A stretch of 64,000 bases of DNA from Sneathiella glossodoripedis JCM 23214 (GCF_000616095.1 NZ_BAMS01000005.1:102015-166014); one strand, 5' to 3'; positions 41,527-50,655 are shown, counted from the stretch's first letter. Notes: a model not told the origin generated them from the sequence alone. Numbers and translations: made by a program.

Positions 41527-41682
41527 GCCTAATTCCGCTTGTTATATTCCAAACAGTCTTTTATCAAAGTCAGGCATAAAATACACGCCCTCATCAGTGC
41601 TGGGGATTTAGAGCTTCTCTCGATTACTCAAATTAGGTAATCTCCTCCCCGGACAGGAAATCACAGAAACAAGGACCGAAGC

Positions 41683-42291
41683 ATGTATACTCTCTATGAT
41701 TTCTTACCTTCTGGAAATGGCTACAAAGTCAGACTGCTTCTCAATCAACTTGGTATCAGCTATGAGCTGGTAGAGAAAGATATCGTAAAGGGTGAGACTC
41801 GCACTCCGGAATTTTTAAACCTGAATAGCAATGGAAGAATTCCCCTCCTTCAACTGGAAAATGGTGAATGCCTGGCAGAGTCAAACGCAATATTGATGTA
41901 TCTTGCAGAAGGAACTCCATTTCTTCCTGACGAAAAATTGCTAAAGGCACGCGTGTTGCAATGGATGTTTTTTGAACAATACAGTCATGAGCCGAACATA
42001 GCAGTTGTTAGATATTGGATGACACATGGCGGACCCGATGAAGAACAGCAGAGACAATTACCATCTAAAATGCAGTCTGGTTACGCTGCGCTTGACGTGA
42101 TGGAAAAACAGTTGTCACAGTCTGATTTTCTGGTGGGTGGTAAATATTCTGTCGCCGATATCGCCTTGTATGCCTACACACATGTTGCGCATGAAGGTAA
42201 TTTTGATTTGTCAGGCTATCCAGCAATTAATGCATGGCTTTTGCGCGTACAATCGCGCCCCAATCATCTGCTGATTACTGATCGCAAGTAA
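41683..42291 (+). CDS. Glutathione S-transferase family protein
   Basis: A 202-residue GST. The N-terminal thioredoxin fold (residues 1-80) has 'YDFLPSGNGYKVRLLLNQLG' and the glutathione-binding 'ESNAILMYLAEG'; the helical C-domain has 'FLVGGKYSVADIALYAYTHV'. The N-terminal Ser/Gly region is like bacterial beta/theta-type GSTs. It is divergent from the HAD gene, with no clear pathway partner. Confidence 0.9.
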   Translation: MYTLYDFLPSGNGYKVRLLLNQLGISYELVEKDIVKGETRTPEFLNLNSNGRIPLLQLENGECLAESNAILMYLAEGTPFLPDEKLLKARVLQWMFFEQYSHEPNIAVVRYWMTHGGPDEEQQRQLPSKMQSGYAALDVMEKQLSQSDFLVGGKYSVADIALYAYTHVAHEGNFDLSGYPAINAWLLRVQSRPNHLLITDRK

Positions 42292-42299
42292 ATTGCATG

Positions 42300-42320
42300 C
42301 CGGAAAACGGATATTTCCGG
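42300..42320 (+). terminator. Weak terminator-like hairpin after the GST gene
   Basis: CCGGAAA / TTTCCGG 7-bp stem around a 7-nt loop, 9 nt after the GST stop, followed by TGTGAATTTTC. The U tract is poor, so read-through into eamA is likely. Confidence 0.5.
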
Positions 42321-42361
42321 TGTGAATTTTCTGGCATCCCTGTGCTTTTCTGGAGAGTTCG

Positions 42362-43322
42362 ATGTCAACCCAACAGCCTATGCAACAAATTCAAATCGGA
42401 ATGTCACTAAGCAATTGGGTGCTCTTGCTAATCCTTTCCCTCCTTTGGGGCGGATCCTTCTTTTTTAACGGGGTTGCTGTCAAAGAATTACCCGTTTTTA
42501 CGATCGTGTTTGGCCGGGTTTGTTTTGCCTCATTAGCTTCTGCTTTTTATGAAGCTTCGAGGATTGAGATTTCCAACTAATCCAAAAATATTGATCGCTT
42601 TTCTGTTCATGGGCCTCATGAACAACCTCATTCCCTTTTCCTTAATCGTCGCTGGACAAACAGAAATCAGCAGCGGTTTGGCCTCTGTATTAAACGCTAC
42701 AACACCACTTTTTGCCGCAGTAGTCGCTCATTTTGCAACAAAAGATCCCACCGAAAGGCTCGGCCCGAAGCGAATTTCAGGAATAATACTGGGAATTCTG
42801 GGCGTCAGCATACTGCTTAGCCCAAAAATCGGAAATATTGGTTTCAGTGGCGGTGAAGTATTGGGTCAGATTGCCATACTTGGTGCAGGGCTCTCTTATG
42901 GCATCGCTGTTGTATTTGGCCGGCGATTTGCTAAAGAAGGTATCACGCCAGTGACAGCAGCAACAGGTCAGGTATGTGCCAGCACTATTTTGATGCTCCC
43001 ACTTATTGTCGTTTTTGATCAACCTTGGACGTTTTTACCGCAGATCAGTCAAGATGCCATTTTTTCGGTTCTTAGCATCGCTATTTTCAGCACAGCTATC
43101 GCCTACATCCTGTATTTTGAGCTGATCAAATCAGCTGGCGCGACCAATGCAAGTCTTGTAACCCTTATTATTCCCGCAAGTGCAATGTTACTCGGCGTTC
43201 TTTTTCTTGATGAAATAGTCACCCTAACAATGATTGCCGGAATGGTGTTTATCGGGCTTGGCTTGCTCGTAATTGACGGGCGTATTTTACGATTTTTGCC
43301 AAAAAAGAAGCCCGGTATTTAG
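42362..43322 (+). CDS. EamA/DMT-family transporter (frameshifted)
   Basis: An inner-membrane drug/metabolite transporter with about ten helices. The first piece ('WVLLLILSLLWGGSFFFNGV', helix 1 and most of helix 2) runs to 'FASLASAF'; the rest continues in another frame from 'MKLRGLRFP'. Removing one T from the TTTTT at 42544-42548 joins them as '...LASAFMKLRGLRFPTN...', giving a 319-residue protein of normal length. 'NNLIPFSLIVAGQTEISSGL' and 'AYILYFELIKSAGATNAS' are EamA hallmarks. Substrate unknown. GGAGAG precedes the ATG. Confidence 0.85.
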
Positions 43323-43333
43323 CCGGGCTTCTT
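43305..43333. terminator. Bidirectional terminator between eamA and leuA
   Basis: Perfect 11-bp stem AAGAAGCCCGG / CCGGGCTTCTT with a 7-nt loop. The eamA stop codon (TAG, 43320-43322) lies inside the loop, and the leuA stop is 8 nt beyond the stem. It serves two convergent genes. Confidence 0.8.
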
Positions 43334-43340
43334 CCAATGA

Positions 43341-45011
43341 TTATTTACCAGCGCGATTAACTGCGCTCGTAATTGCTTTAAGCGATGCGGTCACAATATT
43401 CGCGTGACGCCCAACACCAAATACAGGATTACCGGCTTCATCGCGCATTTCCACATAAGCAACAGCAACGGCATCCGCACCAAATCCTGTTGTATGCTCA
43501 CGGTAATCATTTACGGAAAGGCTGACACCCAGATTTTCTTTAAGCGCATTCATGTAAGCGTCAATTGGCCCGGTGCCTTTACCTTCGATGGTTTTTTCCT
43601 GACCATTATGGCGAATGGTTGCCGTTAATATTCGGCGCTCAGAAGCATGCGTATCAACCGTCGTCTGATGGTTGATAAACTCAACGACGCCAGACGCTTC
43701 AAGATATTCGGATACAAAAGTGTCATAAATGAAAGATGAAGACAGCTCTTTACCGGTTTCATCTGTAATCGCCTGAATAACTTTACTAAATTCAACCTGA
43801 AGCATCCGAGGCAGTTCAATGCCATAATCTTCTTGCAGAAGATAGGCTACCCCACCCTTTCCAGACTGACTGTTCACCCTGATGACCGCATCATAACTAC
43901 GGCCCAGATCTGCAGGGTCGATAGGCAGATATGGGATCTCCCAAAGTTCGCTATTGGACTGCTTCATTGCAGCAAATCCTTTCTTGATAGCGTCCTGATG
44001 AGAACCTGAAAAAGCTGTGAAAACCAACTCGCCGCCATACGGGTGCCGCGGATGCACGGGCAACTGATTACAATATTCAACGGTACGCACCACCTCGTTA
44101 ATATTGCTAAAATCCAGCTCAGGATTGACACCTTGCGTGTACATATTCATGGCAATGTTAATAACATCCACATTGCCAGTCCTCTCGCCATTTCCAAACA
44201 AAGTGCCCTCAACGCGATCAGCACCCGCCATTATTCCAAACTCTGCAGCCGCAACTCCTGTGCCGCGATCGTTATGTGGATGCAGAGAAAGGATAATTTT
44301 CTCCCGTTCTGGCAAGTTACGATGCATCCATTCAATCTGGTCGGCGTAAACGTTTGGACCAGCCACTTCCACAGTCGCAGGAAGATTGAAAATAATTTTA
44401 TTCTCAAAGGTCGGTTTCCAGATTTCCATTACGGCAGAACAGACCTCACACGCGTAATCAAGTTCTGTCTGTGTAAAACTCTCCGGTGAATATTCCATCT
44501 GGACAAGAGTTTCCGGCATTTCATCCGCCAGTTTTCGAACGAGCTTTGCCCCTTCAATCGCGATATTTTTAATACCTTCCCGATCCATATCAAACACAAC
44601 ACGCCGCTGCAGGGTTGATGTGGAATTATAAAGATGAACAATCGCTTGTTTACAGCCCCGAATAGACTCAAAAGTTCGCGTAATCAGCTCCTCACGAGAC
44701 TGAGTTAAGACCTGAATTTTTACATCATCCGGAATTTCATTATTCTCGATCAAATACCGAACAAAATCAAAATCCGTTTGTGAGGCAGAGGGGAACCCGA
44801 CCTCAATTTCTTTAAAGCCCAAATGTACAAGGTGACGGAACATACGAAGCTTTCTCTCGTGCCCCATGGGTTCGACCAAGGCCTGATTACCGTCACGCAG
44901 GTCTACACTGCACCAGATTGGCGCTTTATCGATAACTTTGTTGGGCCACTCACGGTCCGGCAAGTTAATTGGCTCAAACGGTTTATATTTTTCACCTGGA
45001 GTAAAACTCAT
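43341..45011 (-). CDS. leuA: 2-isopropylmalate synthase
   Basis: First committed enzyme of leucine synthesis (acetyl-CoA plus 2-ketoisovalerate). 556 residues of the long type: the catalytic barrel has '[17 protein letters not shown]' and the metal site '[12 protein letters not shown]', the linker follows, and the C-terminal LeuA allosteric domain ('[20 protein letters not shown]') provides leucine feedback inhibition. GAGGAAA precedes the ATG at 45011. A 272-nt leader separates it from the candidate leader peptide. Confidence 0.96.
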   Translation of the reverse strand: MSFTPGEKYKPFEPINLPDREWPNKVIDKAPIWCSVDLRDGNQALVEPMGHERKLRMFRHLVHLGFKEIEVGFPSASQTDFDFVRYLIENNEIPDDVKIQVLTQSREELITRTFESIRGCKQAIVHLYNSTSTLQRRVVFDMDREGIKNIAIEGAKLVRKLADEMPETLVQMEYSPESFTQTELDYACEVCSAVMEIWKPTFENKIIFNLPATVEVAGPNVYADQIEWMHRNLPEREKIILSLHPHNDRGTGVAAAEFGIMAGADRVEGTLFGNGERTGNVDVINIAMNMYTQGVNPELDFSNINEVVRTVEYCNQLPVHPRHPYGGELVFTAFSGSHQDAIKKGFAAMKQSNSELWEIPYLPIDPADLGRSYDAVIRVNSQSGKGGVAYLLQEDYGIELPRMLQVEFSKVIQAITDETGKELSSSFIYDTFVSEYLEASGVVEFINHQTTVDTHASERRILTATIRHNGQEKTIEGKGTGPIDAYMNALKENLGVSLSVNDYREHTTGFGADAVAVAYVEMRDEAGNPVFGVGRHANIVTASLKAITSAVNRAGK

Positions 45012-45270
45012 TTTAGTTTCCTCAAACTATTAACGCTTGCTCAGCGATCTAATTAATCTTCAATTGTTTTTATGCAGCAACGTTTACGGTCACAAGGCGC
45101 TACTCCCCCCTGCGACCGCAAATAAGTCGAGAGAGCCCCCCGAATGACCCAATATCGCCATCCTGCCGCAGCTCGTTACTTGATTTTTTTCTTTGTGAAG
45201 GATCAGACCAGTCGGTCGTGACTATAATCATCTGTATTCTCGATAAACTGTCTTGAAAAGAGGACAACGT

Positions 45271-45296
45271 GCCCCGGCACTCTTAAAGTACCGGGC
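45271..45296 (-). promoter_or_regulatory. leuA leader hairpin (candidate attenuator)
   Basis: On the minus strand GCCCGGTACT-TTAAG-AGTGCCGGGGC: ten pairs with one bulged G, and the leader peptide's TAA stop sits in the loop. The 3' arm can instead fold on itself as GTGCC-GG-GGCAC, flanked by AAGAG / CTCTTTT, a terminator-like alternative. Two mutually exclusive structures placed over a Leu-rich stop codon are the layout of an amino-acid attenuator. Confidence 0.65.
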
Positions 45297-45339
45297 TAAT
45301 AAGTCGTAGCAGTCCTGACAGTTGATCAATTTTCATCAT
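45283..45339 (-). CDS. leuL: Leucine leader peptide upstream of leuA
   Basis: An 18-codon ORF, MMKIDQLSGLLRLISPVL, with five Leu, two Ile and one Val codons, followed by a hairpin and then leuA. The GLLRL core recalls the enteric LeuL core GLLLL. No Shine-Dalgarno sequence precedes the ATG; instead the upstream bases look like a promoter whose start site would be the A of the ATG, so it may be translated from a leaderless mRNA. Ribosome stalling at Leu codons 10, 11 and 13 would favour one RNA fold over the other. Too short to be found by length-based gene calling. Confidence 0.75.
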   Translation of the reverse strand: MMKIDQLSGLLRLISPVL

Positions 45340-45345
45340 GGGAGA

Positions 45346-45373
45346 AAATTATCGGAAGATAACAATTAGTCAA
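45346..45373 (-). promoter_or_regulatory. Candidate leuL/leuA promoter
   Basis: On the minus strand: -35 TTGACT (45373-45368), 16-nt spacer, -10 TAATTT (45351-45346). Seven bases after the -10 comes the A of the leuL ATG (45339), the expected transcription start. The 89-nt gap before it (45340-45428) has no other coding signal. Confidence 0.6.
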
Positions 45374-45428
45374 GATAAAAGGAGATTTATTGAAAATTGT
45401 CGGTTGTCATAGGCAATCGGCTGAAAAC

Positions 45429-46427
45429 TCATATTCCCATTTCTTCAAATGGATCTTCATAATCATTTTCGTGAAAACCCAACAATTTCCATGTGGCTGC
45501 CATATGCTGACCAAGAGGAGCTGTGACAGTCAAGTCGCCTCCCTTAGGGTGGGAAATCGTAATTTCCCTTGCATGCAAATGCATATTTTTTGAAATCACA
45601 CCTTCCAGAAATGCTGCACTCCCACCATATTTACCATCACCGACAATAGGTGTTTCAATAGCAGCGCAATGCACTCGCAACTGATGCGTTCTACCCGTTA
45701 AAGGTTTCAGAGCAAGCCACGCTGCTTTGGTTCCCGCTACTGAAACGACCGAATAATCACTTATGGCTGTCTGGCCATTACGATCCACAATAACTTTCTC
45801 TCCAGCAGAGGTTACAACCTTTGTGAGGTTATAAGATACCGTTGCCTGATGCGGCCGCGGTACACCTGCGACAAGCGCCCAATATATTTTCCGGGTACTC
45901 CGTCGTTTAAAAGCTTCAGTCAAATGTTTGGCGGCTTTGCGGGTGCGTCCAATAACCAAAACACCAGATGTGTCCTTGTCCAAGCGATGTGTCAGTTTAG
46001 GCCGTTCCGCATAATCAAAACGCAGCCCATCCAGCAAACCATCGATATGCCTAACCTGCTTGCTTCCACCCTGAACAGGTATTCCGGCAGGCTTGTTAAG
46101 CACAATGACATCGTCATCCATATGAAGGATCATTGAACGAATTTCGGCCACGTCACTTTCACTTAAGCGGCTTTTGTCCTTCTCCTGCTTCGCCCCCTGT
46201 TTTTTGGCAACCATAGCCTCGTCATCCAAAGGGGGAACTCGGACTACCTGCCCCGCTTCCAACCGATCTTTTGAACGAGCCCGTTTCTTATCTACTCGGA
46301 TTTCACCTTTTCGCAGAAATTTTTCGAGCTGCCCATGCGTAACTCCCGGGAAACGAGCCTTAAACCACTTATCCAGACGTTGGTCAGATTCAGCTTCGGT
46401 AATCGTAATCTGTTTAACTCTGCTCAT
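45429..46427 (-). CDS. rluC: RluA-family 23S rRNA pseudouridine synthase (RluC-like)
   Basis: Makes pseudouridines in 23S rRNA. The 332-residue protein has an N-terminal S4 RNA-binding domain ('DQRLDKWFKARFPGVTHGQL'), then the RluA catalytic core with 'LTHRLDKDTSGVLVIGRTRK' (catalytic Asp) and 'LKPLTGRTHQLRVHCAAI'. The ATG overlaps the crcB stop by 4 nt (ATGA). Last gene of the degP-rarA-crcB-rluC run. Rejected alternatives: RluD, which lacks the adjacent gene order. Confidence 0.9.
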   Translation of the reverse strand: MSRVKQITITEAESDQRLDKWFKARFPGVTHGQLEKFLRKGEIRVDKKRARSKDRLEAGQVVRVPPLDDEAMVAKKQGAKQEKDKSRLSESDVAEIRSMILHMDDDVIVLNKPAGIPVQGGSKQVRHIDGLLDGLRFDYAERPKLTHRLDKDTSGVLVIGRTRKAAKHLTEAFKRRSTRKIYWALVAGVPRPHQATVSYNLTKVVTSAGEKVIVDRNGQTAISDYSVVSVAGTKAAWLALKPLTGRTHQLRVHCAAIETPIVGDGKYGGSAAFLEGVISKNMHLHAREITISHPKGGDLTVTAPLGQHMAATWKLLGFHENDYEDPFEEMGI

Positions 46428-46801
46428 GATAAAACCAGACGCATTAAATGTAGCCCCGCAAACAGGCCAATAATTGAAAGGAATACGGACAGCATTATGT
46501 AGCTTCCCGCAGTAATATAGGCACCCTTTTGAACCTGTACAGCGACATCAAGTGAAAAGGTGGAGAAAGTTGTAAACGCACCTAGAAACCCCGTCACAAG
46601 AAAACTTCGCATCTCAACCGTTGGAGACCATCTTAAAGCCATGTACTCGATCAACAGTCCCATTGCAATCGAGCCAACAACATTTACAAATAAGGTTCCA
46701 AAAGGATATCCATGCCCCAATAAGCGGACAGCCAGGATACCCGCACCATATCTGGCACAGGCACCCAATGCGCCGCCGAGGGCAATTGACAGATACATCA
46801 T
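46424..46801 (-). CDS. crcB: Fluoride exporter CrcB
   Basis: Small inner-membrane fluoride channel (Fluc). About 125 residues from ATG 46801 (or 46798): 'GALGACARYGAG', the 'YPFGTLFVNVVGSIAMGLLI' helix with the conserved Asn, and 'GFLGAFTTFSTFSLDV', the family signature with the phenylalanine box. Four helices. It starts 1 nt after the rarA stop. No fluoride riboswitch is visible upstream, as expected for an operon-internal gene. Confidence 0.93.
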   Translation of the reverse strand: MMYLSIALGGALGACARYGAGILAVRLLGHGYPFGTLFVNVVGSIAMGLLIEYMALRWSPTVEMRSFLVTGFLGAFTTFSTFSLDVAVQVQKGAYITAGSYIMLSVFLSIIGLFAGLHLMRLVLS

Positions 46802-46802
46802 T

Positions 46803-48116
46803 CTATGAACTTCCCTTTTGTTGTTTCTTGTGTCGAAGCTTCTCCCAGTATTCCAAACGCTTTGCAATATCTCGCTCAAAACCACGTGCTACAGGTTGAT
46901 AGTAATTTTCGCGCTGCATACTTTCGGGAAAGTAATTTTGACCTGAAAAGCCATCTTCTGCGTTGTGGTCATATTCATATCCCTCCGCATATCCCAAAGT
47001 CTTCATCATTTGTGTTGGTGCGTTAAGGATATGCTTGGGCGGCATATGTGACCCATATTTTTTTGCAGCCCCGCGGGCTTGCTTAAATGCATTATAGGCT
47101 GCATTTGATTTAGGTGCTGTTGCCAAGTAGATTACGGCCTGGGCAACAGCCAGATCCCCTTCCGGGCTCCCCAAGAATTGGTATGCTTCTTTTGCAGCAT
47201 TTGCCTGAAGCAAAGCATTTGGATCCGCCATTCCAATATCCTCAACAGCAAAACGTACAAGCCTACGCACTATATATAATGGGTCCTCTCCGCCATCCAT
47301 CATTCGAGAAAACCAGTACAAAGCCGCATCTACATCTGAACCACGCAGGGATTTATGCAGCGCACTGATCAGATTGTAGTGCCCCTCCCTGTCCTTATCA
47401 TAAGCTGGCGCCTTTTTTGTAACCAGCTCCAGCAACTGCTTACTGTCAAGGTTCTCTTTCTCCGCCTTAAACAACATTTCCACCATATTCAGGAAAAAAC
47501 GCCCATCACCGTCAGCCAGATCAAAAAGCTGCTGACGAGCTTCTTCCTGTAGAGGGATTTTACGCCCCTGCAAACTCTCAGCCTTTGCTAACAATTGGGA
47601 TAGCGAAGCCGCATCGTGGCGCTGTAGAACAAGAACCTGGCATCGCGACAACAAGGCGCCATTGAGTTCAAAAGACGGATTCTCAGTGGTCGCACCGACC
47701 AAAGTTATCGTTCCATCTTCGACATAGGGAAGAAACCCATCCTGCTGAGAGCGATTGAAACGATGAATTTCGTCAACAAACAGGAGTGTAGCTTTACCAT
47801 TCTGGCGGCGTATCTTAGCCGCCTCAAATACTTTTCTAAGATCCGCGACACCCGAGAATACGGCAGAAATTTGCTCAAAATACAAATTCACCTGTTCTGC
47901 CAACAGTCGTGCTATTGTCGTCTTTCCAGTGCCCGGTGGCCCCCAAAGTATCATCGATGCAAGCCAGTCAGCTTCGAGCATCGTCTGCAAAGGACCTCCC
48001 TCCTCCAGCAAGTGATCCTGACCTACTACTTCTTTCAAAGATTGAGGGCGCAAAAGATCCGCAAGTGGTCGCCCTTTGTCAAACTCTTCGTTCGATTTAT
48101 TGAATAGATCGCTCAC
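46803..48116 (-). CDS. rarA: Replication-associated recombination protein A (RarA/MgsA)
   Basis: AAA+ ATPase acting at stalled replication forks. 437 residues: Walker A 'GPPGTGKTTIARLLAE' near residue 60, Walker B 'LLFVDEIHRFNRSQQD', sensor 1 'TLVGATTENPSFELN', and a C-terminal tetramerisation domain ('RRLVRFAVEDIGMADPNAL'). The ATG overlaps the degP stop by 4 nt. Confidence 0.95.
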   Translation of the reverse strand: MSDLFNKSNEEFDKGRPLADLLRPQSLKEVVGQDHLLEEGGPLQTMLEADWLASMILWGPPGTGKTTIARLLAEQVNLYFEQISAVFSGVADLRKVFEAAKIRRQNGKATLLFVDEIHRFNRSQQDGFLPYVEDGTITLVGATTENPSFELNGALLSRCQVLVLQRHDAASLSQLLAKAESLQGRKIPLQEEARQQLFDLADGDGRFFLNMVEMLFKAEKENLDSKQLLELVTKKAPAYDKDREGHYNLISALHKSLRGSDVDAALYWFSRMMDGGEDPLYIVRRLVRFAVEDIGMADPNALLQANAAKEAYQFLGSPEGDLAVAQAVIYLATAPKSNAAYNAFKQARGAAKKYGSHMPPKHILNAPTQMMKTLGYAEGYEYDHNAEDGFSGQNYFPESMQRENYYQPVARGFERDIAKRLEYWEKLRHKKQQKGSS

Positions 48117-49597
48117 CGGCTACGCCTCAAACGGAGTAGTTGATCACCACGGCGAAACAGGATGTCCCATCCCCCTTCCGCTTCAATCATCAAACGTTGC
48201 AAATGCTTTGGTGAAGTTACCTCCTCACCATTGACACTAACAATAATATCACCGGGCCGAAACCGCTGTCTTGCAAACAGATTTTCGGGTGAAATTTGTG
48301 CAATCACAACACCTTCAATAAAAGGGGAGATACCAAGTTCCAAAGCAAAAGCAGGTGAAAGATTACCAACAATAGCCCCAACAAGCGGTTGAGCCCCTTC
48401 CAATAGGGTAAGGTCACGCTGCGGTATTTCCGGAGCGGCCTCATGCTTTAATGTAATTTCTATTTCACCTTCGCCGCGCAGGATTTTCAGATTGGCCGTT
48501 TCCCCGACGATACCTGTTGAAATGCGGAAATTCAGGGCCCGCTCATCAATTATATCATATCCATCAACACTTAGGATGATATCGTTGGGCTTTAATCCCG
48601 CCTTATATGCAGCGCTGTTTCTGGCTACCTCGCTGATCAACACACCGATGGGGCGATCAAACCCGAGACTTCTTGCCATGTCCGCTGTTAAGCTTTGCGC
48701 CTGAGCACCAAGCCATGGTCGAATAACTTTACCCGTATCCAAGCCATTAAGCATTACAGATTTTACAAGATTTGCCGGTATCGCAAACCCAATTCCCAAT
48801 GAACCACCGCCCTTGCTGAAAATTGCTGAGTTGATCCCCGCCAAAGTTCCACGCATGGTAAGCAGTGCCCCTCCGGAATTTCCAGGGTTAATTGCAGCAT
48901 CTGTTTGAATAAAGCTTTCGATATCCGCAGTTGCACCGGTGGTCCGACCTAGTGCCGAGATGATCCCGGATGTAACGCTTTGCCCTACTCCAAACGGGTT
49001 GCCGATTGCAATCACCAGATCTCCAACTTCAAGCGCGTCGGAATCTTCAAATTCCAGATAGGTAAGACTTTCGCCGTCTGTTTCAATTTTTAGAACAGCC
49101 AGATCAGTACTTTCATCCACTAGCAAAACACGTGCTTCAAACTCCCGACGATCATTGAGCGCAACGGTAATCTCGTCAGCACCCGCTATCACATGATAAT
49201 TAGTTACAATGACACCATCACCTTTTACGATTACTCCTGATCCTAAAGAATTCTGCACCTTTTTACGTTTCTTCGGCTGGCGGAAACCAGGTCCAAAAAA
49301 TTGTTCAAAAAATGGGTCATTGAACAGGCTGGGTCGCGACCGTTGTCTAACTTCTTTTTTTGTAAAAATGTTGACGACTGCGGGTGCCGCTTTTTTCACT
49401 AATGGCGCATAAGACAACCTGACTTCAAGTTGACTTTCAGGAACTATAACTCGTTCTTGCGCGGTTATCATTGAAGTTCCCCATGTTATCAACATGAAAA
49501 CACCAAGGATCATACATCCTGAACACACGGCTATTTTTCTGCTGCTGATTAACATTATGCTGGCACCCAACTTTCTGTTTTTAAGACTGTTCCTCAA
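48113..49597 (-). CDS. DegP/DegQ-family periplasmic serine protease
   Basis: Periplasmic quality-control protease. 494 residues if started at TTG 49597, 480 from the ATG at 49555, which begins just before a clear signal peptide (cleavage near TSMITA-QE). Catalytic triad (numbered from TTG): His135 ('VTNYHVIAG'), Asp165 ('STDLAVLKI') and Ser241 ('NPGNSGGAL'). Two PDZ domains follow, about 290-380 and 400-490. It heads the degP-rarA-crcB-rluC operon with 4-nt overlaps. Start choice is uncertain. Confidence 0.92.
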   Translation of the reverse strand: MRNSLKNRKLGASIMLISSRKIAVCSGCMILGVFMLITWGTSMITAQERVIVPESQLEVRLSYAPLVKKAAPAVVNIFTKKEVRQRSRPSLFNDPFFEQFFGPGFRQPKKRKKVQNSLGSGVIVKGDGVIVTNYHVIAGADEITVALNDRREFEARVLLVDESTDLAVLKIETDGESLTYLEFEDSDALEVGDLVIAIGNPFGVGQSVTSGIISALGRTTGATADIESFIQTDAAINPGNSGGALLTMRGTLAGINSAIFSKGGGSLGIGFAIPANLVKSVMLNGLDTGKVIRPWLGAQAQSLTADMARSLGFDRPIGVLISEVARNSAAYKAGLKPNDIILSVDGYDIIDERALNFRISTGIVGETANLKILRGEGEIEITLKHEAAPEIPQRDLTLLEGAQPLVGAIVGNLSPAFALELGISPFIEGVVIAQISPENLFARQRFRPGDIIVSVNGEEVTSPKHLQRLMIEAEGGWDILFRRGDQLLRLRRSR

Positions 49598-49647
49598 TTT
49601 CCCATATTTAGGAACAATACTACAGGCTGTCTACTAGAGGAGTGAAA

Positions 49648-50118
49648 ATGAAGAAGTTTGGTTACTTACTATTACCATTTTCCATATATTCAACTGCTAT
49701 CCTGTTGCCGGTGCATAGCGCAGTTGGCGCGTCAACTGCCAATTCCATTGTTGCTCAATCCAATTCCCTTGTTAGTCATCGTTTTTTTTCCGATAAAGAA
49801 ATTGAGTTAATCAAAGATTTCTTTGAACTCTTAAACGGTGAACAGACTCCCCAGAAAAATAATTCAAAAAATAAAGGCAACCTTCCACCAGGGCTTGCAA
49901 AAAAGAACGAGCTTCCCCCGGGGTTAGCAAAACAACTTCAAATTAAAGGCTCCCTCCCCCCTAGACTTGCGAAAAGGCAGCTTCCAGACAAACTTCATCA
50001 ACGTCTTCCAAAGAGAAGCCCAATTTTTGAACGAGTTATCGTGGGGAATGATATTCTACTAATTGAGAAGGGCACGGAAATTATTTTGGATATCTTACGC
50101 GGCGTCGCCAACAAATAA
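49648..50118 (+). CDS. Small secreted protein with LPPGLAK repeats (unknown function)
   Basis: I do not recognise a characterised function. 156 residues from ATG 49648 (AGAGGAG 5 nt upstream; an in-frame GTG at 49642 is too close to it). A Sec signal peptide (about residues 1-28) ends near 'VGAS'. The middle has three near-repeats (numbered from GTG): LPPGLAKK (81-88), LPPGLAKQ (91-98) and LPPRLAKR (105-112), then a decayed 'LPDKLHQR'. The C-terminus is amphipathic ('LIEKGTEIILDILRGV'). It resembles the CigR/RcnB-like small periplasmic proteins that share an LPPG motif, but this is a motif-level similarity only. Divergent from degP and convergent with rplQ. Confidence 0.75.
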   Translation: MKKFGYLLLPFSIYSTAILLPVHSAVGASTANSIVAQSNSLVSHRFFSDKEIELIKDFFELLNGEQTPQKNNSKNKGNLPPGLAKKNELPPGLAKQLQIKGSLPPRLAKRQLPDKLHQRLPKRSPIFERVIVGNDILLIEKGTEIILDILRGVANK

Positions 50119-50120
50119 AA

Positions 50121-50145
50121 AAAGGCAGCCGGATCGGCTGCCTTT
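50121..50145. terminator. Bidirectional terminator between LPPGLAK gene and rplQ
   Basis: AAAGGCAGCCG / CGGCTGCCTTT 11-bp stem with a GAT loop and flanking A/T tracts. It ends the secreted-protein transcript and the long ribosomal transcript. Confidence 0.88.
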
Positions 50146-50170
50146 AATTTTCTTCGGAAATGCAGTGCCT

Positions 50171-50605
50171 TTAAGCGACCGCTTCCGCTTCAAGAATTTC
50201 TTCTTCCGCGTCCTGAGTTGGTCCGCTGTCTTGCCCTTTAGCATCTACATCGCGATCTACAAGCTCAATAATTGCCATTGGCGCTGCGTCACCTGTACGG
50301 AACCCAGCTTTTAATACACGAGTGTAGCCACCATTACGCTCTTCATAGCGTTCTGAAAGTGTCGTAATCAGTTTGTCTACGATTGCTTTTTCTGAAAGCT
50401 TCGCAAGCAACTGACGGCGCGCATGCAGATCGCCACGCTTTCCAAGTGTGATCAGTTTTTCAACAATCGGACGAAGGTCTTTTGCCTTCGGCAATGTTGT
50501 TTTAATTTGCTCATGCTTGATCAGCGCTGCTGCCATGTTGGCAAACATCGCCTGACGATGAGATGAGGTTCTGCTGAACTTACGTCCAGATTTACGATGC
50601 CGCAT
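50171..50605 (-). CDS. rplQ: 50S ribosomal protein L17
   Basis: 144 residues: '[20 protein letters not shown]' and '[20 protein letters not shown]' are the L17 core, with '[19 protein letters not shown]' at the end. The last 25 residues form an acidic tail ([25 protein letters not shown]) not present in E. coli. Last gene of the S10-spc-alpha cluster, 50 nt after rpoA. Confidence 0.97.
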   Translation of the reverse strand: MRHRKSGRKFSRTSSHRQAMFANMAAALIKHEQIKTTLPKAKDLRPIVEKLITLGKRGDLHARRQLLAKLSEKAIVDKLITTLSERYEERNGGYTRVLKAGFRTGDAAPMAIIELVDRDVDAKGQDSGPTQDAEEEILEAEAVA

Positions 50606-50655
50606 AATTCTACTCCAAAGCAGGAAAGGTGCCCTGCCCCTTCTGCGTGTTAGTC

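Noticed and set aside
45100..45172. Second short ORF (MAILGHSGGSLDLFAVAGG...) between leuL and leuA
   Set aside because: Not enriched in Leu codons and without a ribosome binding site; likely chance.
45012..45270. A T-box, cobalamin or other known riboswitch upstream of leuA
   Set aside because: I saw no T-box anticodon pairing motif (AGGGUGGNACCGCG-like) or other aptamer core; the Leu-rich ORF explains the leader better.
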